Shown piece after piece: positions 8,234 to 16,614 of a stretch of DNA of 35,906 nucleotides (position 1 is the first letter of the stretch; each line of letters opens with the position of its first letter). The notes beneath the pieces are model-generated. The model was not told the origin of the DNA, searched no databases, and saw nothing but the letters and a program-made list of their open reading frames with translations. Source of the stretch: Streptomyces sp. Isolate_45 (lineage in GTDB: Bacteria; Actinomycetota; Actinomycetes; Streptomycetales; Streptomycetaceae). The stretch is from the NCBI RefSeq assembly GCF_024721315.2, contig NZ_JANFAK020000088.1, forward strand, positions 1 to 35,906, read 5' to 3'. A program made the translations under genes and the position numbers.

Positions 8234-9964
8234 TCAGCCCAGGGGGAGGTCCAGGTAGGAGGGGGTGGCCTCGGGCGAGGTGAAGGCGAGGGAGGCGCGC
8301 GGCAGGTTGGCGTCGGCGTAGAGGGCGTCGCGGCCGGCCATCACCAGCAGCAGGCGGTGCCCGCGCGGGACGTCGTACGCGGTGGCCTGGAGGTCGATGT
8401 CCGCACCGACCAGGCTGTCCGGGGCCGACCCGAGGTCGCTGTACGGGGCGTGCGTGACCAGACGGGCCGAGCCGTCGGGTGCCAGGTCCATGAGGTGGGC
8501 GACGAAGCTGGAGCCGGGGTTCGCGGCCCGGTAGGTGACCCGCAGCCGGGGGACGCCGCGCAGCCGCAGGGTTTCCTCGGCGGGGGCGCAGACCCATACG
8601 GCGGCGACCGCGCGGTCGATGTCGCCGGCCGGGTAGATCTTGGGGCGTCCCGCCATCTCCGCGTACCCGGAGCGGACGACCTCGTCGGCGACGGCCGTCG
8701 GGGTGTCCACCCCGCACAGCACGCCGGCGGTCCAGCCCGCCTCGGGCCGTTCGGCGAGTTGCCCGCCGCCGGTGAGGTGCAGCCGGCGGATCCGCCGGGT
8801 GAGGGCGTGCCGGGTGGGCCGGTGCTCGACGGTCCCGCTCCACATCACCTCGCCCGCGACCTGGCCGTCCTCGGCGACGCCGTTGGGGGCGCCCATGAGG
8901 TGGTGGTCGAACCAGCGGTCGGCGTCCGTCCACACGCGGTCCGGGAGGCCGAGCAGGCCGCCGGTGCCGGGGCCGGCGTGGTCGCCGACGGACAGGACGA
9001 CGCGCCGGGGGCCGGTGAGTTCGTCGAACAGCTTGAGGGTCTGGTTCGGCGGGAAGAGCGTCTCGTGCCAGGCGTGGGAGAGGAAGACCGGCAGCCGGCG
9101 CCGGTTGAACTCCTTGACGTGACCGAAGGGGGAACGTTCCTCCGCCCAGCGCAGGGCGCCCGCGATGTCGCGGCCGGCCAGCACGTCCTCCAGTACGCGT
9201 TCCGTCTCCGGGCTCAGCCGGGCCCGGGCGGCGGCCGCCAGGAGGGCCCGCACGGCGCCGACGCGGCGGGTGGAGTTCTCCACGAGGACCTCGCCGAGGT
9301 CGCCCCAGGTGCTGAACGCGACGACCGCGTCCACCCGGGGGTCGCGGGCGGCGACGAGCAGGCCGATGCCGGCGCCGTAGGAGACGCCCAGGAACCCGAT
9401 CCTGGTGACGGGTCCGGCGGTGCGTTGCAGCAGGTGGTCCAGGGCCCGGCTGCCGTCGGCGACGTCGAGGGGGCCCGCGGTGTCGACCCGGCCCGCGGAG
9501 GCTCCGAAGCCGCGGGGGGTGTAGGCGAGGACGTCGTAGCCGCGGGTCGCGAACGCACTGGCCCGGACCGCGTACGCGACCCAGCCCAGGTTCGTCCACG
9601 GCGCGGGCATCACGACGACCGGCCGCGGCCCGGAACCCTTGCGCCGCCACAGCGCGGCGTCGAGCAGGACACCGCCCGCGCCGGCCACCCGGCCCCGACT
9701 GAACACGGCGACGGACCGGACGGCCTCCACCTCGGCTGCCCGCGCGGGCGGCAACCCGGAGGGGTCGCCGCTCTCCAGCGCGGCGGCGAAGGACCCGAGG
9801 GCGGCCGCGTCGAGCTCGGGATGGAGGGAACCCACGGGCGGGGTGCACGAGGCGGACGGGGTCGACGGGGCGGTCGGGGTCGACGGGGCGGTCTGGTCGG
9901 TCGGGGTCGACGGGGCGGACGGGGTCGGCAGGGTGGACGGGTCGGCCGGGTCGGCTGGGTTCAC
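8234..9964 (-). CDS. CocE/NonD-family alpha/beta hydrolase
   Basis: A 576-aa protein of the CocE/X-Pro dipeptidyl-peptidase S15 superfamily, which cleaves esters or acyl peptides. It starts at a GTG (9964) preceded by AGAGGA. Residues ~5-45 are a Pro/Ser/Thr hexapeptide repeat tail not needed for the fold. The hydrolase core follows, with oxyanion/strand motif VVVMPAPWTNLGWVAYAVR, nucleophile S195 in GVSYGAG and a likely catalytic histidine H329 in SVGDHAG. The usual aspartate position appears as Glu301 in AWHETLFPPNQ, which is odd. From ~residue 380 a jelly-roll C-terminal domain is present (RLRVTYRAANPGSSFVAHL). There is no signal peptide, so it is probably cytosolic. Substrate is unknown. 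Confidence 0.85.
   Translation of the reverse strand: MNPADPADPSTLPTPSAPSTPTDQTAPSTPTAPSTPSASCTPPVGSLHPELDAAALGSFAAALESGDPSGLPPARAAEVEAVRSVAVFSRGRVAGAGGVLLDAALWRRKGSGPRPVVVMPAPWTNLGWVAYAVRASAFATRGYDVLAYTPRGFGASAGRVDTAGPLDVADGSRALDHLLQRTAGPVTRIGFLGVSYGAGIGLLVAARDPRVDAVVAFSTWGDLGEVLVENSTRRVGAVRALLAAAARARLSPETERVLEDVLAGRDIAGALRWAEERSPFGHVKEFNRRRLPVFLSHAWHETLFPPNQTLKLFDELTGPRRVVLSVGDHAGPGTGGLLGLPDRVWTDADRWFDHHLMGAPNGVAEDGQVAGEVMWSGTVEHRPTRHALTRRIRRLHLTGGGQLAERPEAGWTAGVLCGVDTPTAVADEVVRSGYAEMAGRPKIYPAGDIDRAVAAVWVCAPAEETLRLRGVPRLRVTYRAANPGSSFVAHLMDLAPDGSARLVTHAPYSDLGSAPDSLVGADIDLQATAYDVPRGHRLLLVMAGRDALYADANLPRASLAFTSPEATPSYLDLPLG
9850..9955 (-). repeat. 18-bp coding repeat in the CocE N-terminal tail
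   Basis: Near-identical copies of GGGGTCGACGGGGCGGTC (plus-strand reading) recur across this stretch, with one 9-base insertion and drift toward the start codon. They encode a T-A-P-S-T-P hexapeptide repeat. All units are multiples of three, so the frame is kept. Confidence 0.75.
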
Positions 9965-10212
9965 GGCGGTTCATCCTCTTCGTCGAGGTGACATGGACGT
10001 GTTCGGCTGCGACGGCGCACTCCCGGGCCCGGAGCGAAGCCCCCAGTATCGACGCGCCGGCGCGACCTCCTCCCGAACTCCCACCCGCCCGACCGAAACC
10101 CCTCCACCCGCCCCGGAGCCCGGCACCGGCCCGTGCCGCGCCGGACCATCCCGAACGGCAAACCCCTCCCGATTCGGCCCGGTTGGCCCGGTTGGCGGGA
10201 AGGGAGCGGTCC

Positions 10213-10246
10213 GCGAGAAAACCATGCAAGCGTGCTTGATTGTTTC
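10213..10246 (+). promoter_or_regulatory. Palindromic operator candidate upstream of the atu-like operon
   Basis: The 329-base divergent gap 9965-10293 has no gene. Inside it CAAGCGTGCTTG (10227-10238) is a perfect 12-bp palindrome, and the symmetry extends outward imperfectly (GAAAAC on the left, GTTTC on the right). It sits in an AT-richer patch about 55 bases before the first operon gene. This is the size and form of a TetR-family operator, and a TetR gene closes the operon at 19028. The rest of the gap shows nothing recognisable. Confidence 0.5.
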
Positions 10247-10293
10247 TTCGGCGGGTGCCAGGCTTCCCCCACGCCGAGCAGGGGAGCGCAACC

Positions 10294-11097
10294 GTGCCCG
10301 ATCCGTCCGCCGTCGCCGTCTTCGCCGATCTCCGTGCGGAGGGAGGTGAACTGGACTCCCTCGTAGCGGAGTTGCCCTCCGCGGACTGGGCGCGGGCCAC
10401 GCCCGCGAGCGGCTGGGACATCGCCCACCAGATCGCCCACCTGCACTGGACCGACCGGGCCTCGCTGCTCGCCCTCACCGACGCCGACGGCTTCGGGGAC
10501 ATGGTGCGGGAGGCGCTCAAGGCTCCCGACTCGTTCGTCGACGACGGCGCCGCCGAGGGCGCCGCGCTGCCGCCCGCCGAGCTGCTCGCCCGCTGGCGGG
10601 CCGGCCGGGTGGCCCTCGACGCCGCCCTCGACGCGGCCTCGCCCGACGCCCGTTTCCCCTGGTACGGGCCGCCGATGAAGGCCAACTCGATGGCGGGCGC
10701 CCGCCTGATGGAGACCTGGGCCCACGGCCAGGACGTCGCCGACGCCCTCGGCGTCCGCCGCACCCCGACCGCCCGGCTGCGGCACGTCGCCCGGATCGGC
10801 GTACGGGCCCGCGACTACGCGTACGCGGTACGGGGACTGCCGGCGCCATCGGCGGAGTTCCGGGTGGAACTCCTCGCACCGGACGGCGGCGACCCCTGGA
10901 CGTACGGCCCGGTCGACGCCGGGCAGCGGGTCTCCGGGCCGGCCCTCGACTTCTGCCTGCTGGTCACCCAACGGGCCCACCGGGACGACCTCGCGCTGAC
11001 GGCCACCGGCCCCGACGCGGACCGGTGGCTGGACATCGCGCAGGCCTTCGCCGGCCCGGCCGGCGCCGGACGCACCCCCCAGGCCGGGCCGCGGTGA
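10294..11097 (+). CDS. TIGR03084-type DinB-fold (maleylpyruvate isomerase-like) protein
   Basis: A 267-aa cytosolic protein starting at GTG 10294, with GGGGAG about 8 bases upstream. The N-terminal ~200 residues look like the mycothiol-dependent maleylpyruvate isomerase/DinB four-helix fold: SGWDIAHQIAHLHWTDRASL carries the first metal-type histidines and METWAHGQDVADALG the second. The C-terminal part matches the TIGR03084 extension (FCLLVTQRAHRDDLALTATG). Members of this family are often found beside AtuA and acyl-CoA carboxylase genes, as here. The stop overlaps the AtuA start (GTGA), so this is the first gene of the operon. Biochemical role is unproven; thiol-dependent chemistry is inference from fold. 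Confidence 0.82.
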   Translation: MPDPSAVAVFADLRAEGGELDSLVAELPSADWARATPASGWDIAHQIAHLHWTDRASLLALTDADGFGDMVREALKAPDSFVDDGAAEGAALPPAELLARWRAGRVALDAALDAASPDARFPWYGPPMKANSMAGARLMETWAHGQDVADALGVRRTPTARLRHVARIGVRARDYAYAVRGLPAPSAEFRVELLAPDGGDPWTYGPVDAGQRVSGPALDFCLLVTQRAHRDDLALTATGPDADRWLDIAQAFAGPAGAGRTPQAGPR

Positions 11098-13091
11098 GCC
11101 GCCGCCCCCTGCGCATCGGCAACGCCTCCGGCTTCTACGGGGACCGCGCCACCGCGATGCGCGAGATGCTGACCGGCGGCCCCCTCGACGTCCTGACCGG
11201 CGACTACCTCGCCGAACTCACCATGCTGATCCTCGGCCGCGACCGGCTGAAGGACCCCGGCCTCGGCTACGCCAAGACGTTCCCGCGCCAGCTGGAGGAC
11301 TGCCTGGCCCTGGCCCACGAGCAGGGCGTACGGATCGTCACGAACGCCGGCGGACTCAACCCGGCGGGCCTCGCCGACGCCGTCCGCGCCCTCGCGGCCA
11401 AGGCGGGGATCCCCGTCTCCGTCGCCCACGTCGAGGGCGACGACCTGATGCCGTACGAGGACGGCGCGCTCACCGCCAACGCCTACCTCGGCGGGGCCGG
11501 CATCACCGCCTGCCTACGGGCCGGCGCCGACATCGTCGTCACCGGCCGGGTGACGGACGCCGCCCTGGTCAGCGGGCCGGCCGCCTGGTGGTTCGACTGG
11601 GCGGCCGACGACTGGGACCGGCTTGCCGGTGCGGTGGTCGCGGGCCACGTCCTGGAGTGCGGAACCCAGGCCACCGGCGGCAACTACGCCTTCTTCACCG
11701 CCCACGACGTCCGCCGCCCCGGCTTCCCCCTCGCCGAGGTCTCCGAGGACGGCTCGGCCGTCATCACCAAACACCCGGGCACCGGCGGGGCCGTCACCCC
11801 GGGCACGGTGACGGCCCAGCTCCTGTACGAGACCCAGGGCGCCCGCTACCTCGGCCCGGACGTGACGGCCCGCCTGGACACCGTCCGCCTCACGGCCGCG
11901 GGGCAGGACCGGGTCCGTGTCACCGGGGTTCGGGGCGAGGCCCCGCCGGACACCCTCAAGGTGGGTGTGACCCGCATCGGCGGCTGGCGCAACGAGGTGG
12001 TCTTCGTCCTGACCGGCCTGGACATCGAGGCCAAGGCCGCCCTGGTCCGCGCGCAACTCGCGGAGCCCCTCGCGGAGGTGGGGACGGTCACCTGGACCCT
12101 GGCCCGGACCGACCACGAAGACGCCGACACGGAGGAGACCGCGAGCGCCCTGCTGCGCCTCGTCGTCCGCGACGCCTCCCCGGACCGGGTCGGCCGGGCG
12201 CTGACCTCGGCGGCCGTGGAACTCGCCCTCGGCAGCTACCCCGGCTTCCACGTCACCGCCCCGCCCGGACCGGCCCAGCCGTACGGGGTCTTCACCTCGG
12301 CCCCGGTCCCGGCGGACTCCGTCCCCCACACCGCCGTCCTCCCCGACGGCACCCGCCTCCCCGTACCCGCCCCGCCGCCGCGGGAACCGGCGGACGAGCC
12401 GGGCAAGGACACCCACCCCGGCGCGGACGAAAAGCCCCTTGCGAGCCCGCAGAGCCCCGCGCTCGCGCAGAGCCCCACGAACTCCACGCCCCCGCAGAGC
12501 CCCACGAACTCCACTCACCCGCAGAGCCCCGCGAACCCCACACCCCCGCAGAGCCCCGCGAACTCCACGCCCCCGCAGAGCCCCGCGAACTCCGCGCCCC
12601 CTCAGAACCCCACACCCCCGCAGAGCCCCGCGAACTCCACGCCCCCTCAGAACCCCGCGAGCCCGCACACCCCGCCGGCCCCCACCACCCGCGCCCCCCT
12701 CGGCGCGGTCGCCGGCGCCCGCAGCGGCGACAAGGGCGGCGACGCCAACATCGGCGTCTGGGTGGAGAGCGCCCCCGCGTGGGACTGGCTGCTCCGCACG
12801 CTCACCGTGGACACCCTGCGCACCCTGCTCCCGGAGACCGCCGAGCTGCCCGTCACCCGCCACGAACTCCCCCACCTGCGGGCCCTGAACTTCACCGTCA
12901 CCGGCATCCTCGGCGCCGGCGTCGCCTCCGGCCACCGCTTCGACCCGCAGGCCAAGGCCCTCGGCGAATGGCTCCGCGCCCGCCGCCTGGACATCCCGAC
13001 CGACCTCCTGTCCACCCCGGAGGGGACCCGCGCCCGCCGCCCGGACATCCCGACCGACCTCCTGTCCACCCCGGAGGGGACCCGCCCATGA
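11094..13091 (+). CDS. AtuA-family protein (acyclic terpene utilisation, DUF1446)
   Basis: A 665-aa protein with GTG start overlapping the preceding stop. Residues 1-~440 are the AtuA/DUF1446 domain: RIGNASGFYGDRATAMREML opens it, followed by TNAGGLNPAGLADAV, ADIVVTGRVTDAALV and ECGTQATGGNYAFF. A low-complexity linker of ~80 residues built from PPQSPANST repeats follows. The C-terminal ~110 residues are the AtuA-like ferredoxin-fold domain (AGARSGDKGGDANIGVWVE; LPHLRALNFTVTGILG). AtuA is required for citronellol/geraniol catabolism in Pseudomonas but its reaction is not settled. The gene lies directly before the carboxylase subunits and ends in a 54-bp duplication that repeats an 18-aa tail and the next gene's RBS. 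Confidence 0.85.
   Translation: MSRRPLRIGNASGFYGDRATAMREMLTGGPLDVLTGDYLAELTMLILGRDRLKDPGLGYAKTFPRQLEDCLALAHEQGVRIVTNAGGLNPAGLADAVRALAAKAGIPVSVAHVEGDDLMPYEDGALTANAYLGGAGITACLRAGADIVVTGRVTDAALVSGPAAWWFDWAADDWDRLAGAVVAGHVLECGTQATGGNYAFFTAHDVRRPGFPLAEVSEDGSAVITKHPGTGGAVTPGTVTAQLLYETQGARYLGPDVTARLDTVRLTAAGQDRVRVTGVRGEAPPDTLKVGVTRIGGWRNEVVFVLTGLDIEAKAALVRAQLAEPLAEVGTVTWTLARTDHEDADTEETASALLRLVVRDASPDRVGRALTSAAVELALGSYPGFHVTAPPGPAQPYGVFTSAPVPADSVPHTAVLPDGTRLPVPAPPPREPADEPGKDTHPGADEKPLASPQSPALAQSPTNSTPPQSPTNSTHPQSPANPTPPQSPANSTPPQSPANSAPPQNPTPPQSPANSTPPQNPASPHTPPAPTTRAPLGAVAGARSGDKGGDANIGVWVESAPAWDWLLRTLTVDTLRTLLPETAELPVTRHELPHLRALNFTVTGILGAGVASGHRFDPQAKALGEWLRARRLDIPTDLLSTPEGTRARRPDIPTDLLSTPEGTRP
12436..12671 (+). 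repeat. In-frame 27-bp minisatellite in the AtuA linker
   Basis: About eight copies of a 27-base unit encoding the nonapeptide PPQSPANST, with shortened and mutated versions (PPQNP), lie between the two AtuA domains. All indels keep the frame, so the linker appears free to vary in length. Confidence 0.85.
12975..13082 (+). repeat. 54-bp tandem duplication at the atuA 3' end
   Basis: Units 12975-13028 and 13029-13082 are identical except for one base (CTGG versus CCGG). Each encodes an 18-aa block (RARRxDIPTDLLSTPEGT) and contains GGAGGGG. The second copy serves as the ribosome binding site for the carboxylase ATG at 13088; the first is a silent upstream duplicate. Confidence 0.95.
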
Positions 13092-14686
13092 CCCGCCTCG
13101 GCACCACCGTCGACCCCCGCAGCCCCGAGCACACGACGGCCCGTACGGCCGCCCTGGAACGCCTCGACGCCCTGCGCGCCGAACACGCCAAGGCCCTCGC
13201 GGGCGGCGGCGAGAAGTACACGGCCCGCCACCGCGACCGGGGCAAGCTCCTGGCCCGCGAACGCGTCGAGCTGCTCCTCGACCCCGACACCCCGTTCCTG
13301 GAGCTGTCGCCGCTCGCCGCCTGGGGCAGCGACTACCCGGTCGGCGCGTCCATGGTCACCGGCATCGGCACCGTCGAGGGCGTCGAGTGCCTGATCACCG
13401 CCAACGACCCCACGGTCCGCGGCGGCGCCAGCAACCCGTGGACCCTGAAGAAGGCCCTGCGGGCCAACGAGATCGCCCGGCAGAACCGGCTGCCCTGCGT
13501 CAGCCTCGTCGAATCCGGCGGCGCCGACCTGCCCTCCCAGAAGGAGATCTTCATCCCGGGCGGCGCGATCTTCCGCGACCTCACCCGGCTCTCCGCCGAC
13601 GGCATCCCGACCGTCGCCGTCGTCTTCGGCAACTCCACCGCGGGCGGCGCCTACATCCCCGGCATGTCCGACCACACCATCATGATCAAGGACCGCTCGA
13701 AGGTGTTCCTCGGCGGTCCGCCGCTGGTCAAGATGGCCACCGGTGAGGAGAGCGACGACGAGTCCCTCGGCGGCGCCGACATGCACGCCCGCACCTCCGG
13801 CCTCGCCGACCACTACGCCCTCGACGAGTACGACGCGATCCGCCAGGCCCGCCGAGTCGTGGCCCGGCTCAACCACCGCAAGCCGTACCAGGACCCGCCG
13901 GCCGCCGCCGAGCCGCTCCACGACCCGGAGGAACTCCTCGGGATCGTCCCGGCCGACCTCAAGACCCCCTTCGACCCGCGCGAGGTCATCGCCCGCATCG
14001 TCGACGCCTCCGACTTCGACGAGTTCAAGCCCCTCTACGGGCCCAGCCTCGTCACCGGCTGGGCCACCCTGCACGGCTACCCCGTCGGCATCCTCGCCAA
14101 CGCCCAGGGCGTGCTGTTCAGCGCCGAGTCGCAGAAGGCCGCCCAGTTCATCCAGCTCGCCAACCAGCGCGACATCCCCCTCCTCTTCCTCCACAACACC
14201 ACCGGCTACATGGTCGGCAAGGAGTACGAGCAGGGCGGCATCGTCAAACACGGCTCGATGATGATCAACGCGGTCTCCAACTCCCGCGTCCCGCACCTGT
14301 CCGTCCTCATCGGCGCCAGCTACGGCGCCGGCCACTACGGGATGTGCGGACGGGCCTACGAGCCCCGCTTCCTCTTCGCCTGGCCCAGCGCCAAATCCGC
14401 CGTCATGGGCCCGGCCCAACTCGCCGGCGTCCTGTCCATCGTGTCCCGGCAGTCCGCCGCCGCGAAGGGCCTCCCGTACGACGAGGAACAGGACGCCGGG
14501 ATGCGCGCCTTCGTGGAGGCGCAGATCGAATCCGAGTCCCTGCCGACGTTCCTGTCCGGGCGGCTGTACGACGACGGCGTCATCGACCCCCGCGACACCC
14601 GCACCGTCCTCGGCCTGTGCCTGTCGGCCGTCCACAACGCCCCCGTCGAGGGCGCCCGTGGCGGCTTCGGCGTCTTCCGGATGTGA
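13088..14686 (+). CDS. Acyl-CoA carboxylase beta subunit (carboxyltransferase)
   Basis: A 532-aa carboxyltransferase of the methylcrotonyl/geranyl-CoA carboxylase type; it moves CO2 from carboxybiotin to an acyl-CoA. ATG 13088 overlaps the AtuA stop. Oxyanion-hole and CoA motifs are visible: GGASNPWTLKK (112-122), FGNSTAGGAYIPGMSDHT (180-197), FLHNTTGYMVGKEYEQGGI (367-385) and IGASYGAGHYGMCGRAY (408-424). The NTTGYMVGK...KHG pattern separates it from propionyl-CoA carboxylases and places it in the MCC/GCC group. Near the position that distinguishes MCC from GCC the sequence reads GGAIFRDLTRLS instead of the IFFNQ-like MCC motif. With AtuA and no HMG-CoA lyase beside it, a branched-chain or terpenoid acyl-CoA is the likely substrate (inference). 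Confidence 0.9.
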   Translation: MTRLGTTVDPRSPEHTTARTAALERLDALRAEHAKALAGGGEKYTARHRDRGKLLARERVELLLDPDTPFLELSPLAAWGSDYPVGASMVTGIGTVEGVECLITANDPTVRGGASNPWTLKKALRANEIARQNRLPCVSLVESGGADLPSQKEIFIPGGAIFRDLTRLSADGIPTVAVVFGNSTAGGAYIPGMSDHTIMIKDRSKVFLGGPPLVKMATGEESDDESLGGADMHARTSGLADHYALDEYDAIRQARRVVARLNHRKPYQDPPAAAEPLHDPEELLGIVPADLKTPFDPREVIARIVDASDFDEFKPLYGPSLVTGWATLHGYPVGILANAQGVLFSAESQKAAQFIQLANQRDIPLLFLHNTTGYMVGKEYEQGGIVKHGSMMINAVSNSRVPHLSVLIGASYGAGHYGMCGRAYEPRFLFAWPSAKSAVMGPAQLAGVLSIVSRQSAAAKGLPYDEEQDAGMRAFVEAQIESESLPTFLSGRLYDDGVIDPRDTRTVLGLCLSAVHNAPVEGARGGFGVFRM

Positions 14687-14694
14687 GCCCGCAG

Positions 14695-16614
14695 ATGACC
14701 ATCACCTCCCTCCTCGTCGCCAACCGGGGCGAGATCGCCGTCCGGATCCTGCGCACGGCCCGCGCCCTCGGCCTCGCCACCGTCGCCGTCCACTCCGACC
14801 CCGACGCCGACGCCCTGCACGTCCGCTGCGCCGACGCCGCCGTCCGACTGCCCGGCGCCGCCCCCGCCGACACCTACCTGCGCGCCGACCTGTTGATCGA
14901 GGCGGCCCGGAAGGCGGGCGCGGACGCCGTCCACCCCGGATACGGATTCCTCTCCGAGAACGCCGACTTCGCCCGCCGGGTCCGGGCCGCCGGCCTGACC
15001 TGGATCGGGCCGCCCCCCGAGGCGATCGAGGCCATGGCCTCCAAGACCCGGGCCAAGGACCTCATGCGCGCCGCGGGCGTCCCCCTCCTCGACCCCGTCG
15101 ACCCGGCCGCCGCCACCTCCGCCGACCTCCCCCTCCTCCTCAAGGCCGCGGCCGGCGGCGGAGGCCGCGGCATGCGCGTCGTACGGGACCTCGACACCCT
15201 CAAGGAGTCCCTCGACGCGGCCTCCGCCGAGGCCCTCTCCGCCTTCGGGGACGGCGAGGTCTTCGCCGAGCCCTACGTGGAGCGCGGTCGCCACGTCGAG
15301 GTGCAGGTCCTCGCCGACACCCACGGCACCGTCTGGGCGCTCGGAACCCGCGACTGCTCCCTCCAACGCCGCCACCAGAAGGTCATCGAGGAGGCCCCCG
15401 CCCCCGGCCTGTCCGACACCCTGCGCGCCACCCTCCACGAGGCCGCCGTCGCAGCCGCCCGCGCCGTGTCCTACGAGGGAGCCGGCACCGTCGAGTTCCT
15501 CGTCACCGGCGACGGCCGCCCGTACTTCCTGGAGATGAACACCCGCCTCCAGGTGGAACACCCCGTCACCGAGGCCGTCTTCGGCCTCGACCTGGTGGCC
15601 CACCAACTGCGCGTCGCCGAGGGCGCCGCCCTGCCCCTCACCCCGCCGCAGCCCACCGGCCACGCCGTCGAGGCCCGGCTCTACGCCGAGGACCCGGCCC
15701 ACGACTGGCGGCCCCAGACCGGCGTCCTGCACACCCTCGACGTCCCCGGCGGACTCCGCGTCGACACCGGCTTCGCCGACGGCGACACCGTCGGCGTGCA
15801 CTACGACCCCATGCTCGCCAAGGTCATCGCCCACGCCCCCACCCGCGCCGAAGCCGTCCGTGTCCTCGCCCACGCCCTGGCCGGGGCCCGCGTCCACGGC
15901 CTCACCACCAACCGGGACCTCCTCGTACGCTCCCTGCGGCACCCGGAGTTCACCACGGGCCGGCCCGACACCGGCTTCTACGAGCGCCACCTCGCCGCCC
16001 TCACCGCGAACACCCCGGACCCCACCACGGCGGTCCTCGCCGCCGCCCTCGCCGAAGCGGCCCCCGTCCCGGGCGCCTCCCTCGCCGGCCGCCTCGGCGG
16101 CTGGCGCAACGTCCGCTCGCAACCGCAGACCCGCAGCTACACGGTGTCCGGAACCGCGTACACGGCCCGCTACCAGCAGGGCGGCGTCCTCGTCGACCAC
16201 CCCGACATCAAGGTCCTCGCCGCCACCCCCACCCGCGTCACCCTGGAAGTCCACGGCGTCCGACGCGTGTTTCACGTGAAACACAATCCGCACACCGGCG
16301 AGGTCCACGTCGACTCCACGCTCGGCGCGCACACCCTGCTCCCCGTCCCCCGGTTCCCCGAGCCCGAGGACCACACCGCGCCCGGCTCCCTGCTCGCCCC
16401 GATGCCCGGCACCGTCGTCCGCGTGGCCGAGGGCCTCGCCCCCGGCTCCGCCGTCACCGCCGGGCAGCCCCTGCTCTGGCTGGAGGCCATGAAGATGGAG
16501 CACCGCGTCCTCGCCCCCGCCTCCGGCACGCTCACCGCGCTCCACGCCGCCCCCGGCCAACAGGTCGAGTTCGGCGCCCTGCTCGCCGTAGTCCAGGAGG
16601 AAACGCAGACATGA
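14695..16614 (+). CDS. Acyl-CoA carboxylase alpha subunit (biotin carboxylase + BCCP)
   Basis: A 639-aa biotin-dependent subunit. Order: biotin carboxylase N-terminal domain (LLVANRGEIAVRILRTAR; HPGYGFLSENADFA), ATP-grasp with glycine loop KAAAGGGGRGMRVV and EVQVLADTHGTVWALGTRDC, active-site EMNTRLQVEHPVTE, then a BT-like linker domain and a C-terminal biotinyl domain with EAMKMEH (biotin on K600). It starts 8 bases after the beta subunit stop and overlaps the acyl-CoA dehydrogenase start by ATGA. The RBS is poor, so translational coupling is likely. A 16-bp parS sequence encoding part of VFHVKHN lies in the BT region; its codons TTT, AAA and AAT are unlike the rest of the gene. Confidence 0.92.
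   Translation: MTITSLLVANRGEIAVRILRTARALGLATVAVHSDPDADALHVRCADAAVRLPGAAPADTYLRADLLIEAARKAGADAVHPGYGFLSENADFARRVRAAGLTWIGPPPEAIEAMASKTRAKDLMRAAGVPLLDPVDPAAATSADLPLLLKAAAGGGGRGMRVVRDLDTLKESLDAASAEALSAFGDGEVFAEPYVERGRHVEVQVLADTHGTVWALGTRDCSLQRRHQKVIEEAPAPGLSDTLRATLHEAAVAAARAVSYEGAGTVEFLVTGDGRPYFLEMNTRLQVEHPVTEAVFGLDLVAHQLRVAEGAALPLTPPQPTGHAVEARLYAEDPAHDWRPQTGVLHTLDVPGGLRVDTGFADGDTVGVHYDPMLAKVIAHAPTRAEAVRVLAHALAGARVHGLTTNRDLLVRSLRHPEFTTGRPDTGFYERHLAALTANTPDPTTAVLAAALAEAAPVPGASLAGRLGGWRNVRSQPQTRSYTVSGTAYTARYQQGGVLVDHPDIKVLAATPTRVTLEVHGVRRVFHVKHNPHTGEVHVDSTLGAHTLLPVPRFPEPEDHTAPGSLLAPMPGTVVRVAEGLAPGSAVTAGQPLLWLEAMKMEHRVLAPASGTLTALHAAPGQQVEFGALLAVVQEETQT
16268..16283. promoter_or_regulatory. parS: parS: chromosomal ParB binding site
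   Basis: TGTTTCACGTGAAACA is a perfect 16-bp palindrome identical to the conserved bacterial parS core (Streptomyces consensus GTTTCACGTGAAAC). With one more base each side the symmetry is 18 bp. It lies inside the carboxylase alpha coding sequence and forces AT-ending codons there. ParB binding at such sites organises the origin-proximal chromosome for segregation in sporulating hyphae. Confidence 0.93.

Noticed and set aside
7730..10291. Identical AGCAGGGGAGCGCA stretch before the genes at 7748 and 10294
   Set aside because: It is centred on the Shine-Dalgarno sequence of two unrelated genes and is most simply a coincidence of RBS and local composition; no further flank similarity.
12436..12671. 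Regular repeats as a possible CRISPR array
   Set aside because: Units are contiguous coding nonapeptide repeats without unique spacers, and no cas gene is near.
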